A stretch of DNA of 64,000 bases from Nitrosomonas sp. (GTDB lineage Bacteria > Pseudomonadota > Gammaproteobacteria > Burkholderiales > Nitrosomonadaceae), in NCBI GenBank assembly GCA_016710135.1, contig JADJLM010000005.1:228677-292676 (forward strand). Direction: 5' to 3'. Within the stretch, counting starts at the first letter, position 1, and each line of letters begins with the position of its first letter. Under the pieces are notes generated by a model that was given only the letters and a program-made list of their open reading frames with translations, was not told where the DNA came from and did no database searches. Below are positions 9,662 through 18,248 of the stretch, piece by piece. The position numbers were made by a program, and so were the translations under genes.

Positions 9662-10072
9662 TTAAGCGTTCCCTTCTCTGATAGCCGATAATACAAATCT
9701 AAGCTGATTATTGATAAACGTGAGCCCAGCATCGTATTTGATCGAGTTATTAATAAACTGCATACGCTCGGTATCCATATCAACAGTATTACCGTCTATG
9801 CTAGGCTGTTGAGGAATTCGATATAACAATTCGGAGGAGGCAATCGATCTAAAAGTGCGATCGCCATTCATGTGCATCGTTGAAGTTGTCGTCATATTGC
9901 CAGGATTGAACGACATTGCATTTTGTAGTGTTTTCGTAAAATCAACATCCCTGGCCTTAAAGCTAGGAGTATCTGCATTCGCAATATTACTTGATAGCAG
10001 TTCATGTCTCGCCGCACCAACATTTAAGGCTTTATGATAGAAATCAAGGGTTTTATTAAGCTTATTGATCAT
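9662..10072 (-). CDS. flgB: Flagellar proximal rod protein FlgB, first gene of the operon
   Basis: FlgB is the most proximal rod subunit. The 136-residue protein has the conserved N-terminal motif LNVGAARHELLSSNIANADT followed by PSFKARDVDF, and the C-terminal MDTERMQFINNSIKYDAGLTF. It is the first gene of the flgB-to-flgL run of 11 minus-strand genes. The divergent flgA lies 245 bases away, so the operon promoter should be in 10073-10317. I could not identify a convincing sigma-28 or sigma-54 promoter there. Confidence 0.97.
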   Translation of the reverse strand: MINKLNKTLDFYHKALNVGAARHELLSSNIANADTPSFKARDVDFTKTLQNAMSFNPGNMTTTSTMHMNGDRTFRSIASSELLYRIPQQPSIDGNTVDMDTERMQFINNSIKYDAGLTFINNQLRFVLSAIREGNA

Positions 10073-10317
10073 CGCTCTTTCCTAAAAAGTTTTATCTCTC
10101 TGCTTTCCTATATACGCATTAACCATGCCAACCCTCTTCGCTTCGAAAACACAAAGAAATAGTCTAAATAGGTAGAAATTAGCCTTCAGTTCAGAACTTA
10201 ACCACTGGAATTTATCGCTACTATCTTTTGCAAGCGGCAAAAGTTGCCATGGCCGGCAAAAATATTCTCTTGTAGCGTTATTTCTAAAACATTCACACCA
10301 TGAATGGTGATTGAGAT

Positions 10318-11022
10318 ATGAAAAAAAAACGATTTCTGACACTAACTGGAGCAGTTTTCTTATTATTACTTCCTAAGTTAGTTATTGCAGTAACCAATCA
10401 ATCCATACCATCCATCTTAGAAGCGGTAGAAAGTTTTGCTTATCAAGGTACACGCGATTTACCGGGGTTAGTTAAGGTTATCCCTAGCAAGCTTGATTCA
10501 AATATTGCACTACCAAAATGCTCAAAATTAGAACCTTTCCTGCCCACTGGAAATCGACTATGGGGAAAAACATCCATCGGTGTTCGCTGTAATGATCAAC
10601 AAGGTTGGACAATCTATATTCAGGTTGATATAGAAGTTATTACTAAAGCGATTCATACCGCAAAACCTATTTCCCGTGATCACACTATAAATGAGAGCGA
10701 TATCGTATTCAAAGAAGTAAATCTGGTAAGAATGTCAGAAGGTACGCTCACCGATCCAGAGAAAGTAATCGGTAAAGTTGCAGTTACGAACATCAATACG
10801 GGACAACCCATATATAGTCAATTGGTACGAGCACCTTATGTTATTCAGAGAGGACAGAAAGTCAAACTGGTCGTAGAAGGATCTGGTTTCAGTGTTAGCA
10901 CTGAGGTCGAGGCCCTTTCTGCTGCAGCTGAAGGGCAAGTTTTACAAATACGTAACCAAAAGGGTCGAATTATGACCGGCGTAGCTCGCCAGGACGGTGC
11001 CGTTGAGATAAAACGAAAATAA
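10318..11022 (+). CDS. flgA: Flagellar P-ring assembly chaperone FlgA
   Basis: FlgA is a periplasmic chaperone for P-ring (FlgI) assembly. The 234-residue precursor has an N-terminal signal peptide (basic MKKKRF then LTLTGAVFLLLLPKLVIA). Its C-terminal half is the SAF-like FlgA domain: HTAKPISRDHTINESDIVFK, NINTGQPIYSQLVRAPYVIQ, then the conserved RGQKVKLVVEGSGFSVSTE and GRIMTGVARQDG end. It is divergent from the flgB operon, a common arrangement. A strong bidirectional terminator follows. Confidence 0.95.
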   Translation: MKKKRFLTLTGAVFLLLLPKLVIAVTNQSIPSILEAVESFAYQGTRDLPGLVKVIPSKLDSNIALPKCSKLEPFLPTGNRLWGKTSIGVRCNDQQGWTIYIQVDIEVITKAIHTAKPISRDHTINESDIVFKEVNLVRMSEGTLTDPEKVIGKVAVTNINTGQPIYSQLVRAPYVIQRGQKVKLVVEGSGFSVSTEVEALSAAAEGQVLQIRNQKGRIMTGVARQDGAVEIKRK

Positions 11023-11023
11023 G

Positions 11024-11052
11024 AAAGCCGATGTAATGATTACATCGGCTTT
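11024..11052. terminator. Bidirectional Rho-independent terminator between flgA and the cytochrome gene
   Basis: A 13-bp perfect hairpin: AAAGCCGATGTAA at 11024-11036, a TGA loop, and TTACATCGGCTTT at 11040-11052. It sits between two convergent genes (flgA plus, cytochrome minus) and has A and T runs at its ends, so it can serve both strands. Confidence 0.85.
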
Positions 11053-11073
11053 AGTACACTTAGTAAGCTAAAA

Positions 11074-11388
11074 TTATTTAAGTGTTAAAATAAAGTCTGC
11101 TAAAACTTTAGCGTTTTCGTCACTAACATTAGCATTAGGTGGCATAGGAATGGCTCCCCATACGCCATTACTGCCATTCTTGATTTTTCCAGCCAGCATA
11201 TCAGCTGCACCATCCTGACCCGCATATTTTGCTGCGATGTCTTTAAGTGCTGGGCCTACCAATTTGGTATCAACACTATGACAATTCAAGCAACCGCTAT
11301 CCTTAGCTAAATCAGCACTTGCTTGTACATTTCCTACCAATAATACTGCCGATGCAGCTAAAACACTTAACCAAACATTTCTCATCAT
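11074..11388 (-). CDS. Cytochrome c-552 (class I monohaem cytochrome c)
   Basis: A small periplasmic electron carrier. The 104-residue precursor has a signal peptide (cleavage after about VQASA, residue 25). The haem site is C33-LN-C36-H37, and the distal Met ligand is Met82 in the loop GAIPMPPNANVSD. The mature sequence (VGPALKDIAAKYAGQD, LAGKIKNGSNGVWG, ADFILTLK) closely resembles, from memory, the Nitrosomonas europaea cytochrome c-552 that takes electrons from the ammonia-oxidation pathway to terminal oxidase and other acceptors. It is a single gene with its own terminator downstream (11024-11052). It is one of the best taxonomic markers in the window. Confidence 0.93.
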   Translation of the reverse strand: MMRNVWLSVLAASAVLLVGNVQASADLAKDSGCLNCHSVDTKLVGPALKDIAAKYAGQDGAADMLAGKIKNGSNGVWGAIPMPPNANVSDENAKVLADFILTLK

Positions 11389-11406
11389 ATATTCCTTATT
11401 TTGAAA

Positions 11407-13482
11407 TTATAAAGGGAACGTCATTTTACCCTTATCTTTACAGACTTGCAGCAATTCCTGTAAATCCGTTATCTCTGATAGGCACTCTTCACCTTGACAT
11501 ACCCACGCATTAATATCGCTATTTACAGGTATTGGCTTATTCAGACTACTCGGTAAGCCGGTTAGTTCCATCGGCAAAACAATAACAAAAGTATAGGGTG
11601 TCTGTGATTTAATTTGTCGCCACCATTCTTTCACTTTAATTTTATCCCCACGCAGGATAATCATCTTTGGTGGAGTCAACCACTCTTCTAATGCCACCAA
11701 TAAGCTACAATAAATGCTTGGATGATGAAGCATTTCAGAATAAAACAAATTGAGGGTACGTTCAGCAGCTTGTAAATATCGGCTCTCCCCAAGCAAATAA
11801 CCCAGTCGCTGCAATGAAATTGCGGCGATACCATTTCCTGAGGGTATCGCATTATCAGGCCCTATTTTAGGACGATGGATTAGTTTTTCGTGATCATGGC
11901 TTGTAAAAAAGAATCCTCCCAAATGTTTATCTTCAAATTGATTCAGCATTACCTCAGCAAGCGCAATTGCAAACTCAAGATCTGACTGACGAAAGTGAAC
12001 CTGGAGCATTTCCAACAAGCCGTCTAATAAAAATGCATAATCATCGAGATAGGCATTTAAGTGTGCTTTACCATCCTTATAGGTTGCAAGTAATCGATTA
12101 TTTTTCCAGAGATTAGCGCGGATAAAATCAATTGCATATTGCGCGGATTCTATCCATTCTTCACGCTGGAAGAAAGCACCGGCGTGAGTTAATCCTTTAA
12201 TCATCAGCGCGTTCCAGCTTGTCAATATTTTTTCATCACGGCCTGGACGAACGCGCTGATTGCGTATTTCTAACAATTTCTCCCGTGCCGAATCAATCCA
12301 CCGCTGAACATTTTCTTCTGAATTTTTGATTTGCTGTGCGATCGAAGTAACTGATTGATTTATCTCTAAGTGCCAGTATTTGTTTTCAAAGTTAGAGAAA
12401 CGGGCAATGCCATAATAAGGTTCTATTACCGCAAGTTCATCCGCAGACAGCTCCCTTTCGATTTCCTCTTTACTCCAAACATAGAATTTTCCTTCCTCAT
12501 GCTCAGAGTCGGCATCTAGTGATGAATAAAATCCACCTTCCCCTTGATTGTGGCTCGATTGCATTTCCCGAATTACCCAGTTCGCTGTTTCTTCAACAAT
12601 TTGTTTATACAGTGGATCGGCAGTTGCAAGCCATATGTCCGTATAGAATTGCAATAGGGGACCATTGTCGTAGAGCATCTTTTCAAAATGGGGAATTCGC
12701 CAATATTGATCGGTACTATACCGATAAAAGCCCCCACCTAATTGATCGTAAATACCGCCATTCGCCATTTTTTCCAGGGTATGTTTCACAATTCTTAGCG
12801 CTCCTGCATCCCCATCATAAAAATAGCAATGTAGGCAGAATAATAATTCTGCTGGATGAAAAAATTTAGGTGCTTGACCAAAACCGCCAAACTCTCGATC
12901 AAAATTTTCATCTAATTGGGTCAGTGCTCTTAAAATCAGTTGTCGCGAAATTACTGGAATTTTTGCGCCCGTAGTAGGTAGTGTATCTGCAAGTAACTTC
13001 AGCAGTGCCGTATTCTGTTTCTCGATATCATCAGTGCGAGTTCGATACGTTTCAGCAATTTTGGGCAGTAAGTCCAAAAAACCCGGCATGCCATGACGTG
13101 ACACTTTAGGAAAATAGGTACCTCCAAAAAAAGGCTTTTGATCCGGCGTTAAAAACATCGTTAAAGGCCACCCGCCATGACGCTGATTGAGCATGTGATG
13201 CACTGTTTGATAGATTTGATCTATATCAGGCCGCTCTTCTCTATCTACTTTGATATTGACAAAATATTGATTCATCGTTGCAGCCACTTCAGCATCTTGG
13301 AATGATTCACTTGCCATCACGTGGCACCAGTGGCACGCTGAATAGCCGATCGAAAGTAGTATCGGCTTATCCAATTTTTTAGCAAGCGCTAGCGCCTCTT
13401 CATTCCATGGATACCATTCAACTGGATTATCAGCATGTTGCAAGAGGTAAGGGCTTGTCTCATGTAGCAAGTGATTTGGCAT
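11407..13482 (-). CDS. DUF255 thioredoxin-domain protein (YyaL/SSP411 family)
   Basis: A large conserved protein of uncertain function. From the ATG at 13482 it begins MPNHLLHETSPYLLQHADNP, the typical start of this family; an upstream in-frame start at 13521 would overlap ilvD and is not favoured. The N-terminal thioredoxin-like domain carries C50-HW-C53 in YSACHWCHVM, followed by VKVDREERPDID. The rest (about residues 190-690) is an alpha/alpha-barrel, six-hairpin-like domain (GGIYDQLGGGFYRYSTD, SLDADSEHEEGKFYVW, LDDYAFLLDGLLEM). The start lies one base after the ilvD stop, so the two are probably co-transcribed and coupled. Confidence 0.9.
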   Translation of the reverse strand: MPNHLLHETSPYLLQHADNPVEWYPWNEEALALAKKLDKPILLSIGYSACHWCHVMASESFQDAEVAATMNQYFVNIKVDREERPDIDQIYQTVHHMLNQRHGGWPLTMFLTPDQKPFFGGTYFPKVSRHGMPGFLDLLPKIAETYRTRTDDIEKQNTALLKLLADTLPTTGAKIPVISRQLILRALTQLDENFDREFGGFGQAPKFFHPAELLFCLHCYFYDGDAGALRIVKHTLEKMANGGIYDQLGGGFYRYSTDQYWRIPHFEKMLYDNGPLLQFYTDIWLATADPLYKQIVEETANWVIREMQSSHNQGEGGFYSSLDADSEHEEGKFYVWSKEEIERELSADELAVIEPYYGIARFSNFENKYWHLEINQSVTSIAQQIKNSEENVQRWIDSAREKLLEIRNQRVRPGRDEKILTSWNALMIKGLTHAGAFFQREEWIESAQYAIDFIRANLWKNNRLLATYKDGKAHLNAYLDDYAFLLDGLLEMLQVHFRQSDLEFAIALAEVMLNQFEDKHLGGFFFTSHDHEKLIHRPKIGPDNAIPSGNGIAAISLQRLGYLLGESRYLQAAERTLNLFYSEMLHHPSIYCSLLVALEEWLTPPKMIILRGDKIKVKEWWRQIKSQTPYTFVIVLPMELTGLPSSLNKPIPVNSDINAWVCQGEECLSEITDLQELLQVCKDKGKMTFPL

Positions 13483-13483
13483 A

Positions 13484-15157
13484 TCAGTCTGTGATTGCGC
13501 CACGGCTAGCCGTTGATACAAGTTTTGCGTATTTTGCTAGCACACCACGATGATACCGTGGCTTAGGTGGTTGCCAAGTGGCACGCCGTCTTTCAAGTTC
13601 ATCTTCGGTTATATTGAGTTGCAATAATCGTTGTACTGCATCAATCGTAATGGAATCTCCTTCTTTCACTAATGCAATCACTCCACCAACAAACGCTTCA
13701 GGTGAAACGTGACCAACAACCATTCCATAGGTCCCTCCTGAAAAACGACCATCAGTAATTAAACCAACTGAATCACCTAGGCCTTCTCCAATCAACGCAG
13801 ATGTTGGAGACAACATTTCGCGCATACCTGGCCCACCTTTAGGTCCTTCATACCGAATCACCACCACATCTCCCGCATGAATTTCTCTTGCCAGAATTGC
13901 AGACATACAAGATTCTTCAGAATTGAAAACCCTTGCAGGTCCTGTGATTTTAGGATTCTTGACACCGGATATCTTAGCAACTGCACCTTCCGGCGATAAA
14001 TTTCCTTTGAGAATTGCAAGATGCCCTTGCTCATAGAGCGGATCACCCCATTGTCGAATAATTTTTTGATTTTGTAGGGGTTGATTTGTAACATTTCGCA
14101 GTACTTGTTCTATCGTTTCACCGCTGATTGTTAAGCAATCGCCATGCAATAAACCATTGCTCAAAAGCATCTTCATCACTTGAGGAATTCCACCTGCTTT
14201 ATGAAGATCAGCCGTTACATATTGTCCAGAAGGTTTAAGATCGCATATGACTGGAACTCGTGCACGAATCACTTCAAAATCATCAATATTAAGCTCAACC
14301 TCTGCTGCATGAGCAATAGCTAGCAAATGTAAAACTGCATTCGTTGAGCCACCTACTGCCATCACAACTGAAATCGCATTTTCGAGCGACTTTCTCGTAA
14401 TTAAATCACGGGGGCAAATACCTTTTTTTATCGCTTGAACGAGTACTTCCGCAGACTGTGCTGCGCTCACTTTCTTCTCTTCATCTTCAGCAGCCATCGT
14501 TGAGGAATAAGGCAAACTCATCCCCATGGCCTCAATTGCGGATGACATTGTATTTGCTGTAAACATACCACCGCATGATCCCGCACCTGGGCAGGCATGG
14601 CGCTCAACCTCTAGCAGCTCTTTGGCATCGATTTTATGTGCAGTAAACTGTCCCACAGCCTCAAATGCACTCACAATTGTTAAATCTTGACTTTTATAAT
14701 GGCCCGGTTTTATCGTTCCACCGTAGACAAAAATAGCCGGAATATTCATTCTTGCAAGCGCAATCAAGGCACCAGGCATATTCTTATCGCACCCACCAAT
14801 CGCTATAACTCCATCCATACTTTCAGCTTGCACTGCAGTTTCGATTGAGTCCGCAATCACTTCACGGGATACCAGAGAGTACTTCATTCCTTCGGTTCCC
14901 ATCGAAATACCATCAGATACAGTGATGGTGCCAAACATTTGTGGCATTGCTCCCGCTTTCTTGAGCGCTTGTTCTGCACTACGCGATAAATCGTTTAATC
15001 CCATGTTGCAGGGGGTAATAGTAGAGTATCCATTTGCAACGCCTACAATTGGTTTGTCAAAATCTCCATCACCAAATCCAACAGCCCTTAGCATAGCTCG
15101 ATTTGGAGCTCGCTTAGCTCCCTGGGTGATGTTCTGACTTCGCTTATTGTCTGGCAT
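13484..15157 (-). CDS. ilvD: Dihydroxy-acid dehydratase IlvD
   Basis: Dehydrates 2,3-dihydroxy acids to 2-oxo acids, the third common step of isoleucine and valine synthesis. The 557-residue protein has the expected iron-sulfur cysteines C50 (STITPC), C123 (GGCDKNMPG) and C195 (CPGAGSCGGMFTANTM). The C-terminal active-site region includes VVIRYEGPKGGPGMREM and GRFSGGTYGMVVGH. Length is normal. It begins an apparent two-gene unit with the DUF255 gene and is divergent from lgt. Confidence 0.97.
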   Translation of the reverse strand: MPDNKRSQNITQGAKRAPNRAMLRAVGFGDGDFDKPIVGVANGYSTITPCNMGLNDLSRSAEQALKKAGAMPQMFGTITVSDGISMGTEGMKYSLVSREVIADSIETAVQAESMDGVIAIGGCDKNMPGALIALARMNIPAIFVYGGTIKPGHYKSQDLTIVSAFEAVGQFTAHKIDAKELLEVERHACPGAGSCGGMFTANTMSSAIEAMGMSLPYSSTMAAEDEEKKVSAAQSAEVLVQAIKKGICPRDLITRKSLENAISVVMAVGGSTNAVLHLLAIAHAAEVELNIDDFEVIRARVPVICDLKPSGQYVTADLHKAGGIPQVMKMLLSNGLLHGDCLTISGETIEQVLRNVTNQPLQNQKIIRQWGDPLYEQGHLAILKGNLSPEGAVAKISGVKNPKITGPARVFNSEESCMSAILAREIHAGDVVVIRYEGPKGGPGMREMLSPTSALIGEGLGDSVGLITDGRFSGGTYGMVVGHVSPEAFVGGVIALVKEGDSITIDAVQRLLQLNITEDELERRRATWQPPKPRYHRGVLAKYAKLVSTASRGAITD

Positions 15158-15272
15158 GATCTCTCCTAAGTACTATTAAATACATTCTATCAACGATTAA
15201 TCTCAGTCGTAACTGATATTGAAAACCAATTGTCTTATAATGCTTATTTTACCGTAAATTAACAACTTAACC

Positions 15273-16060
15273 ATGTCAATCCACCCACAGTTTAACCCTG
15301 TCGCGCTTTCGATTGGTCCATTGTCTATCCATTGGTATGGTCTGATGTACCTCATTGGCTTTGCTTTCTTTATTTTGTTAGGGCGGTATCGAATCAAGCA
15401 GCAGCACCATTCCGTATTCACCGTTACTATTCTTGATGATGTCTTATTTTATGGCGTACTCGGCGTCATACTTGGGGGGCGATTAGGACACGTCTTATTT
15501 TATCAATTTAGCTATTACCTCACGCATCCATTAGAAATTTTTGCCATTTGGCAAGGTGGTATGTCGTTTCACGGAGGGTTAATCGGTGTGCTTCTTGCCA
15601 TGTTTTTCTGGCTCACAAATATCAGTTAAAATGGCTAACCGTCACTGATTTCATCGCTCCACTTGTTCCAATTGGTCTTGGAGCGGGTCGTATCGGAAAT
15701 TTTATTAATGGGGAATTATGGGGAAGACCCACTGAAGTTGCTTGGGGAATGATTTTTCCACATGTGGATCATTTGCCGCGTCATCCTTCGCAGTTATATC
15801 AATTTGCACTGGAAGGAGTTGCGCTATTTATTTTACTTTGGGTCTATTCTAGTAAACCACGTCCAGTAGGTGCTGTTTCTGGTCTGTTCCTAATTGGCTA
15901 TGGGGTATTCCGTTCATTTTCAGAATTTTTTAGACAACCTGATGATGGTTTTATGGGGCAATTAACTCTGGGAATCACTATGGGACAGTGGCTATCCCTA
16001 CCAATGATTGCAGGTGGTATTTTTCTTCTTATTCAATCATCACGTGCTCATCATCAATGA
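15273..16060 (+). CDS. lgt: Prolipoprotein diacylglyceryl transferase Lgt, frameshifted
   Basis: Lgt transfers diacylglycerol from phosphatidylglycerol to the lipobox cysteine of prolipoproteins in the inner membrane. The first frame (15273-15629) has IHWYGLMYLIGF and IWQGGMSFHGGLIG. The second frame (to 16060) has GLGAGRIGNFINGELWGRPT, the Lgt signature, and HPSQLYQFALEG. The second frame is -1 relative to the first. Adding one T to the T5 run at 15603-15607 restores a continuous protein of about 262 residues reading AMFFLAHKYQLKWLTVTDF across the joint. Because Lgt is essential in most Gram-negatives, a sequence error is the likely explanation. Confidence 0.9.
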
Positions 16061-16099
16061 ATACCAGTGCCAATTGTAACCATTTCTTTACTTGGTCAA

Positions 16100-16846
16100 T
16101 TAGCATTCGAAGCACTTCTTTCGTGAGATCAATAATGCTTTATTCTGTGATTCTGCCCAGTCAAACAGTGCATCCATGCACTGATAATCGTTCAATTGGA
16201 CTTCCGGTGCCACTTTTAAAGCTTGAGAAAGCACCAATCGATTGAAATTTGCTCGAGCATTGATATGAAAAACTAATGCAAATGGAGCAGAGGGTTTATA
16301 GAGTATGCGCTCACCTGCTTCATCGACGCCTAAAATACTGATGAAAATCATATAGGCGCCATCATCAGGTAAAGATCCATCCGCTTTCTGGATTCGGAAA
16401 ATCGGATGGGCTTCAAAGTTGCTTCTGGTTGTCAAACTATCAATGATTCCTTGCAATCCATTCCCTTCTTTATCGGTCACTACTTTTTCATCCGACAAAC
16501 GACTAATCACCAGTTGTTCAGTAAAGCCTTCTTTCAGCCATTGCGATTGCTCACTTGACCACTTATAAGCAAGGTATTTTCTGTTTGATCGCCTACTATG
16601 CCGCCTTGGTCAAAACCTGTCCCGGTAAATCCGGAATCTCCCATGCGATAAGGGGTAAATGAATCGGTAAATGATATGACGAATGCCGTGTAGTCACCCA
16701 GCGCTCTTCCCTGCTGCTTGCTGCTTGATATCTACTTCAATCTTGCCATCGCACCATGCAAACGCCATGTTCGGCTCACTTTCATGAGCTATAATCATGG
16801 TGCTAAAAAAAGTAAAAACGACCCTATAAAAATAGTTTTAATCAAT
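16100..16846 (-). pseudogene. Broken gene for a small exported protein of unknown family
   Basis: Only the C-terminal 136 residues (16510-16100) form a clean frame. Reading upstream by hand on the minus strand, coding-like segments continue in changing frames. There is a possible TTG start near 16844 after a GGAG, a hydrophobic signal-like MIKTIFIGSFLLFLAP, then HESEPNMAFAWCDGKIEVDI, RALGDYTAFVISFTDSFTPY, RMGDSGFTGTGFDQGGIVGD, and KWSSEQSQWLKEGF, which joins the open part. At least three frame changes are needed. The product would be an exported protein of about 245 residues. I do not recognise the family with confidence. It is either a real pseudogene or a stretch of poor sequence. Confidence 0.5.
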
Positions 16847-17082
16847 CGTTGCTCCGGTAATTTTTCAAAAAAGGATTGTGATGCGAATCTATAAAAGCGT
16901 TGCTAGCCTTGGAAAAGGAATTCTAATTTCGATAAGGATTTGCAATTGACGTCACTTAGCATCCGTTTATCGTGGTAATGAGTTGTGATGACCCTATTTA
17001 TTGACAAAATGAATTCTCAAATCAATTCAAGATTGCCACCGCTATTGAATTGATCTTATTAAAAGTAGGAAATGAATATCAA

Positions 17083-17099
17083 TGCGGCAAAATGCCGCA
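17083..17099. promoter_or_regulatory. Operator-like perfect dyad, 7-3-7
   Basis: TGCGGCA-AAA-TGCCGCA is a perfect 17-base dyad. The 11-mer TCAATGCGGCA that contains its left half (from 17079) recurs exactly at 20212-20222. A related dyad lies 70 bases downstream at 17153. It could be a transcription-factor operator; it could also be a small hairpin. No known regulator is assigned. Confidence 0.35.
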
Positions 17100-17152
17100 C
17101 CAATCACGCTTGTAAAACGTGCAGAGTTAGGCCTGTATTTATGGATAGAAGC

Positions 17153-17169
17153 TGCGACAATTAGTCGCA
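17153..17169. promoter_or_regulatory. Operator-like dyad related to 17083
   Basis: TGCGACA-ATT-AGTCGCA is a 17-base dyad with one mismatched pair, of the same 7-3-7 layout as 17083-17099 and exactly 70 bases from it (about seven helical turns). Its role as a paired operator is inferred. Confidence 0.3.
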
Positions 17170-17191
17170 TTCTAAAAAAATTGAATTTTAT

Positions 17192-17206
17192 GGATAATCA
17201 TTGTAA
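17192..17206. promoter_or_regulatory. Fur/Zur-like 7-1-7 box
   Basis: GGATAATCATTGTAA matches the Fur-family 7-1-7 consensus TGATAAT-C-ATTATCA at 12 of 15 positions. It lies just before the MITE-like element upstream of the thioredoxin/propeller genes. The region is AT-rich, so a chance match is quite possible. Confidence 0.3.
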
Positions 17207-17213
17207 ATGCTAA

Positions 17214-17332
17214 CTAGAGATCTCTGCATAACTGTGTTTTTGAGCTTTTCTGTTTATTTCCAGCATAATTAAATCAAATGCCTACAGATCTCACACATTC
17301 GATAAAGCCAGTTATGCAGAGGTCTCGACTAG
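17214..17332. mobile_element. MITE-like element with terminal inverted repeats
   Basis: A 119-base segment bounded by imperfect inverted repeats: CTAGAGATCTCTGCATAACTG (the left 21 bases) and, on the other strand, CTAG-TCG-AGACCTCTGCATAACTG. The core GAGATCTCTGCATAACTG / GAGACCTCTGCATAACTG matches at 17 of 18 positions. There is no coding capacity inside. I could not find a clean flanking target duplication. It could be the non-autonomous derivative of an insertion sequence, or simply a long hairpin. Confidence 0.45.
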
Positions 17333-17513
17333 ATCATTTTTCCATCAGCAGTAGATGGCAGTTTTCAATAAACCTATTTACAAAAATCCGTGTCAGTACC
17401 TATTTGTTTTGTTTGTCAGAAAGAATCCGTCAAGAATCGACTTTATTGAGTATTTTATTCCATAATTCTTACAAAGCAGACTCAAAGTTTACAGAACTGA
17501 TTATCGAACATTA

Positions 17514-18017
17514 ATGAGTGCAAAAATGAAGCCATCCAGAATCCTAATTATCTTCGCCATAATCCTGTCATTTATAACCTTGCCTTCGCACGCCGAACAG
17601 GCGGATTTAAAGTATTTTACTTCTGGCAGTTATCAGCAGTTACTAAAGGAATATGCTGACAAACCTTTTGTATTGATGGTCTGGTCTATACACTGCACGA
17701 CATGTTTGCAAAAAATGCCCTTGCTCAATGAGCTAAGCAAAAATATGCCGGGGGTTAATCTGGTCATGCTAGCCACCGATGATGCTTCAGCATCGGATCA
17801 GGTCAAATCCATACTCGCCGAAAATGAGCTCAATAAGCTGGATAATTGGATCTTTGCTGATACTAACCCTCAGAAGCTAAGGTATGAAATTGATCCCAAA
17901 TGGTATGGTGAAGTGCCTCGCACCTATTTTGTGGACAAAAATCATCAGCGCGTAGGTGTCAGTGGTGCCCTATCACGTGAAACCTATGAAACCATGCTCA
18001 AAGAACTCTTCAATTAG
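17514..18017 (+). CDS. Periplasmic thioredoxin-like (TlpA/redoxin-type) protein
   Basis: A 167-residue exported thioredoxin-fold protein. It has a signal peptide (basic start, then ILIIFAIILSFITLPSHA, cleavage about residue 27). The redox site C61-TT-C64 sits in VLMVWSIHCTTCLQKMPLLN, and the cis-proline region is GEVPRTYFVDKNHQ. The ATG at 17514 or the one at 17526 could be the start; neither has a strong ribosome-binding site. It is followed by the Cys-rich propeller gene at 18249. A role in reducing or assembling a Cys- or metal-containing partner in the periplasm is inferred from context, not shown. Confidence 0.8.
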   Translation: MSAKMKPSRILIIFAIILSFITLPSHAEQADLKYFTSGSYQQLLKEYADKPFVLMVWSIHCTTCLQKMPLLNELSKNMPGVNLVMLATDDASASDQVKSILAENELNKLDNWIFADTNPQKLRYEIDPKWYGEVPRTYFVDKNHQRVGVSGALSRETYETMLKELFN

Positions 18018-18248
18018 ATAGATTGTGTCTGTAAGCAAGCCCGATATTGCTGTAACAACAAGTATGGGATCAAATAGCGCCTTACCACCGGGCGATGGAT
18101 AATTAACTTTTTCTTTGATATGCCCCTTCCTGCTTCAACCAACCATCATCACTCCGATCTAGTGCCTAAAATACAAATGACGAATATGTACAATAGTAGA
18201 TTCAAATTCCACGGTAATGACAACATCAATCGCTGGACTGAATACACA

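Larger units (their letters stand above)
16847..17513. other. Gene-free, AT-rich regulatory stretch
   Basis: No convincing gene in 667 bases; a 78-codon open frame at 17278-17514 shows no recognisable features and is probably chance. The stretch holds two operator-like dyads (17083-17099, 17153-17169), a Fur-like box (17192-17206) and a MITE-like inverted-repeat element (17214-17332), all listed separately. It lies upstream of both the broken secreted-protein gene and the thioredoxin gene at 17514. Confidence 0.6.

Noticed and set aside
10073..10317. Possible sigma-28 (GCGATAA) or sigma-54 (TGGC...TTGC) promoter for the flgB operon on the minus strand
   Set aside because: No -35 TAAA at the right distance for sigma-28, and the GG-GC spacing is 8 rather than 10 for sigma-54.
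17278..17514. 78-codon open frame before the thioredoxin gene
   Set aside because: It starts inside the MITE-like element, has no ribosome-binding site or family features, and ends on the next start.
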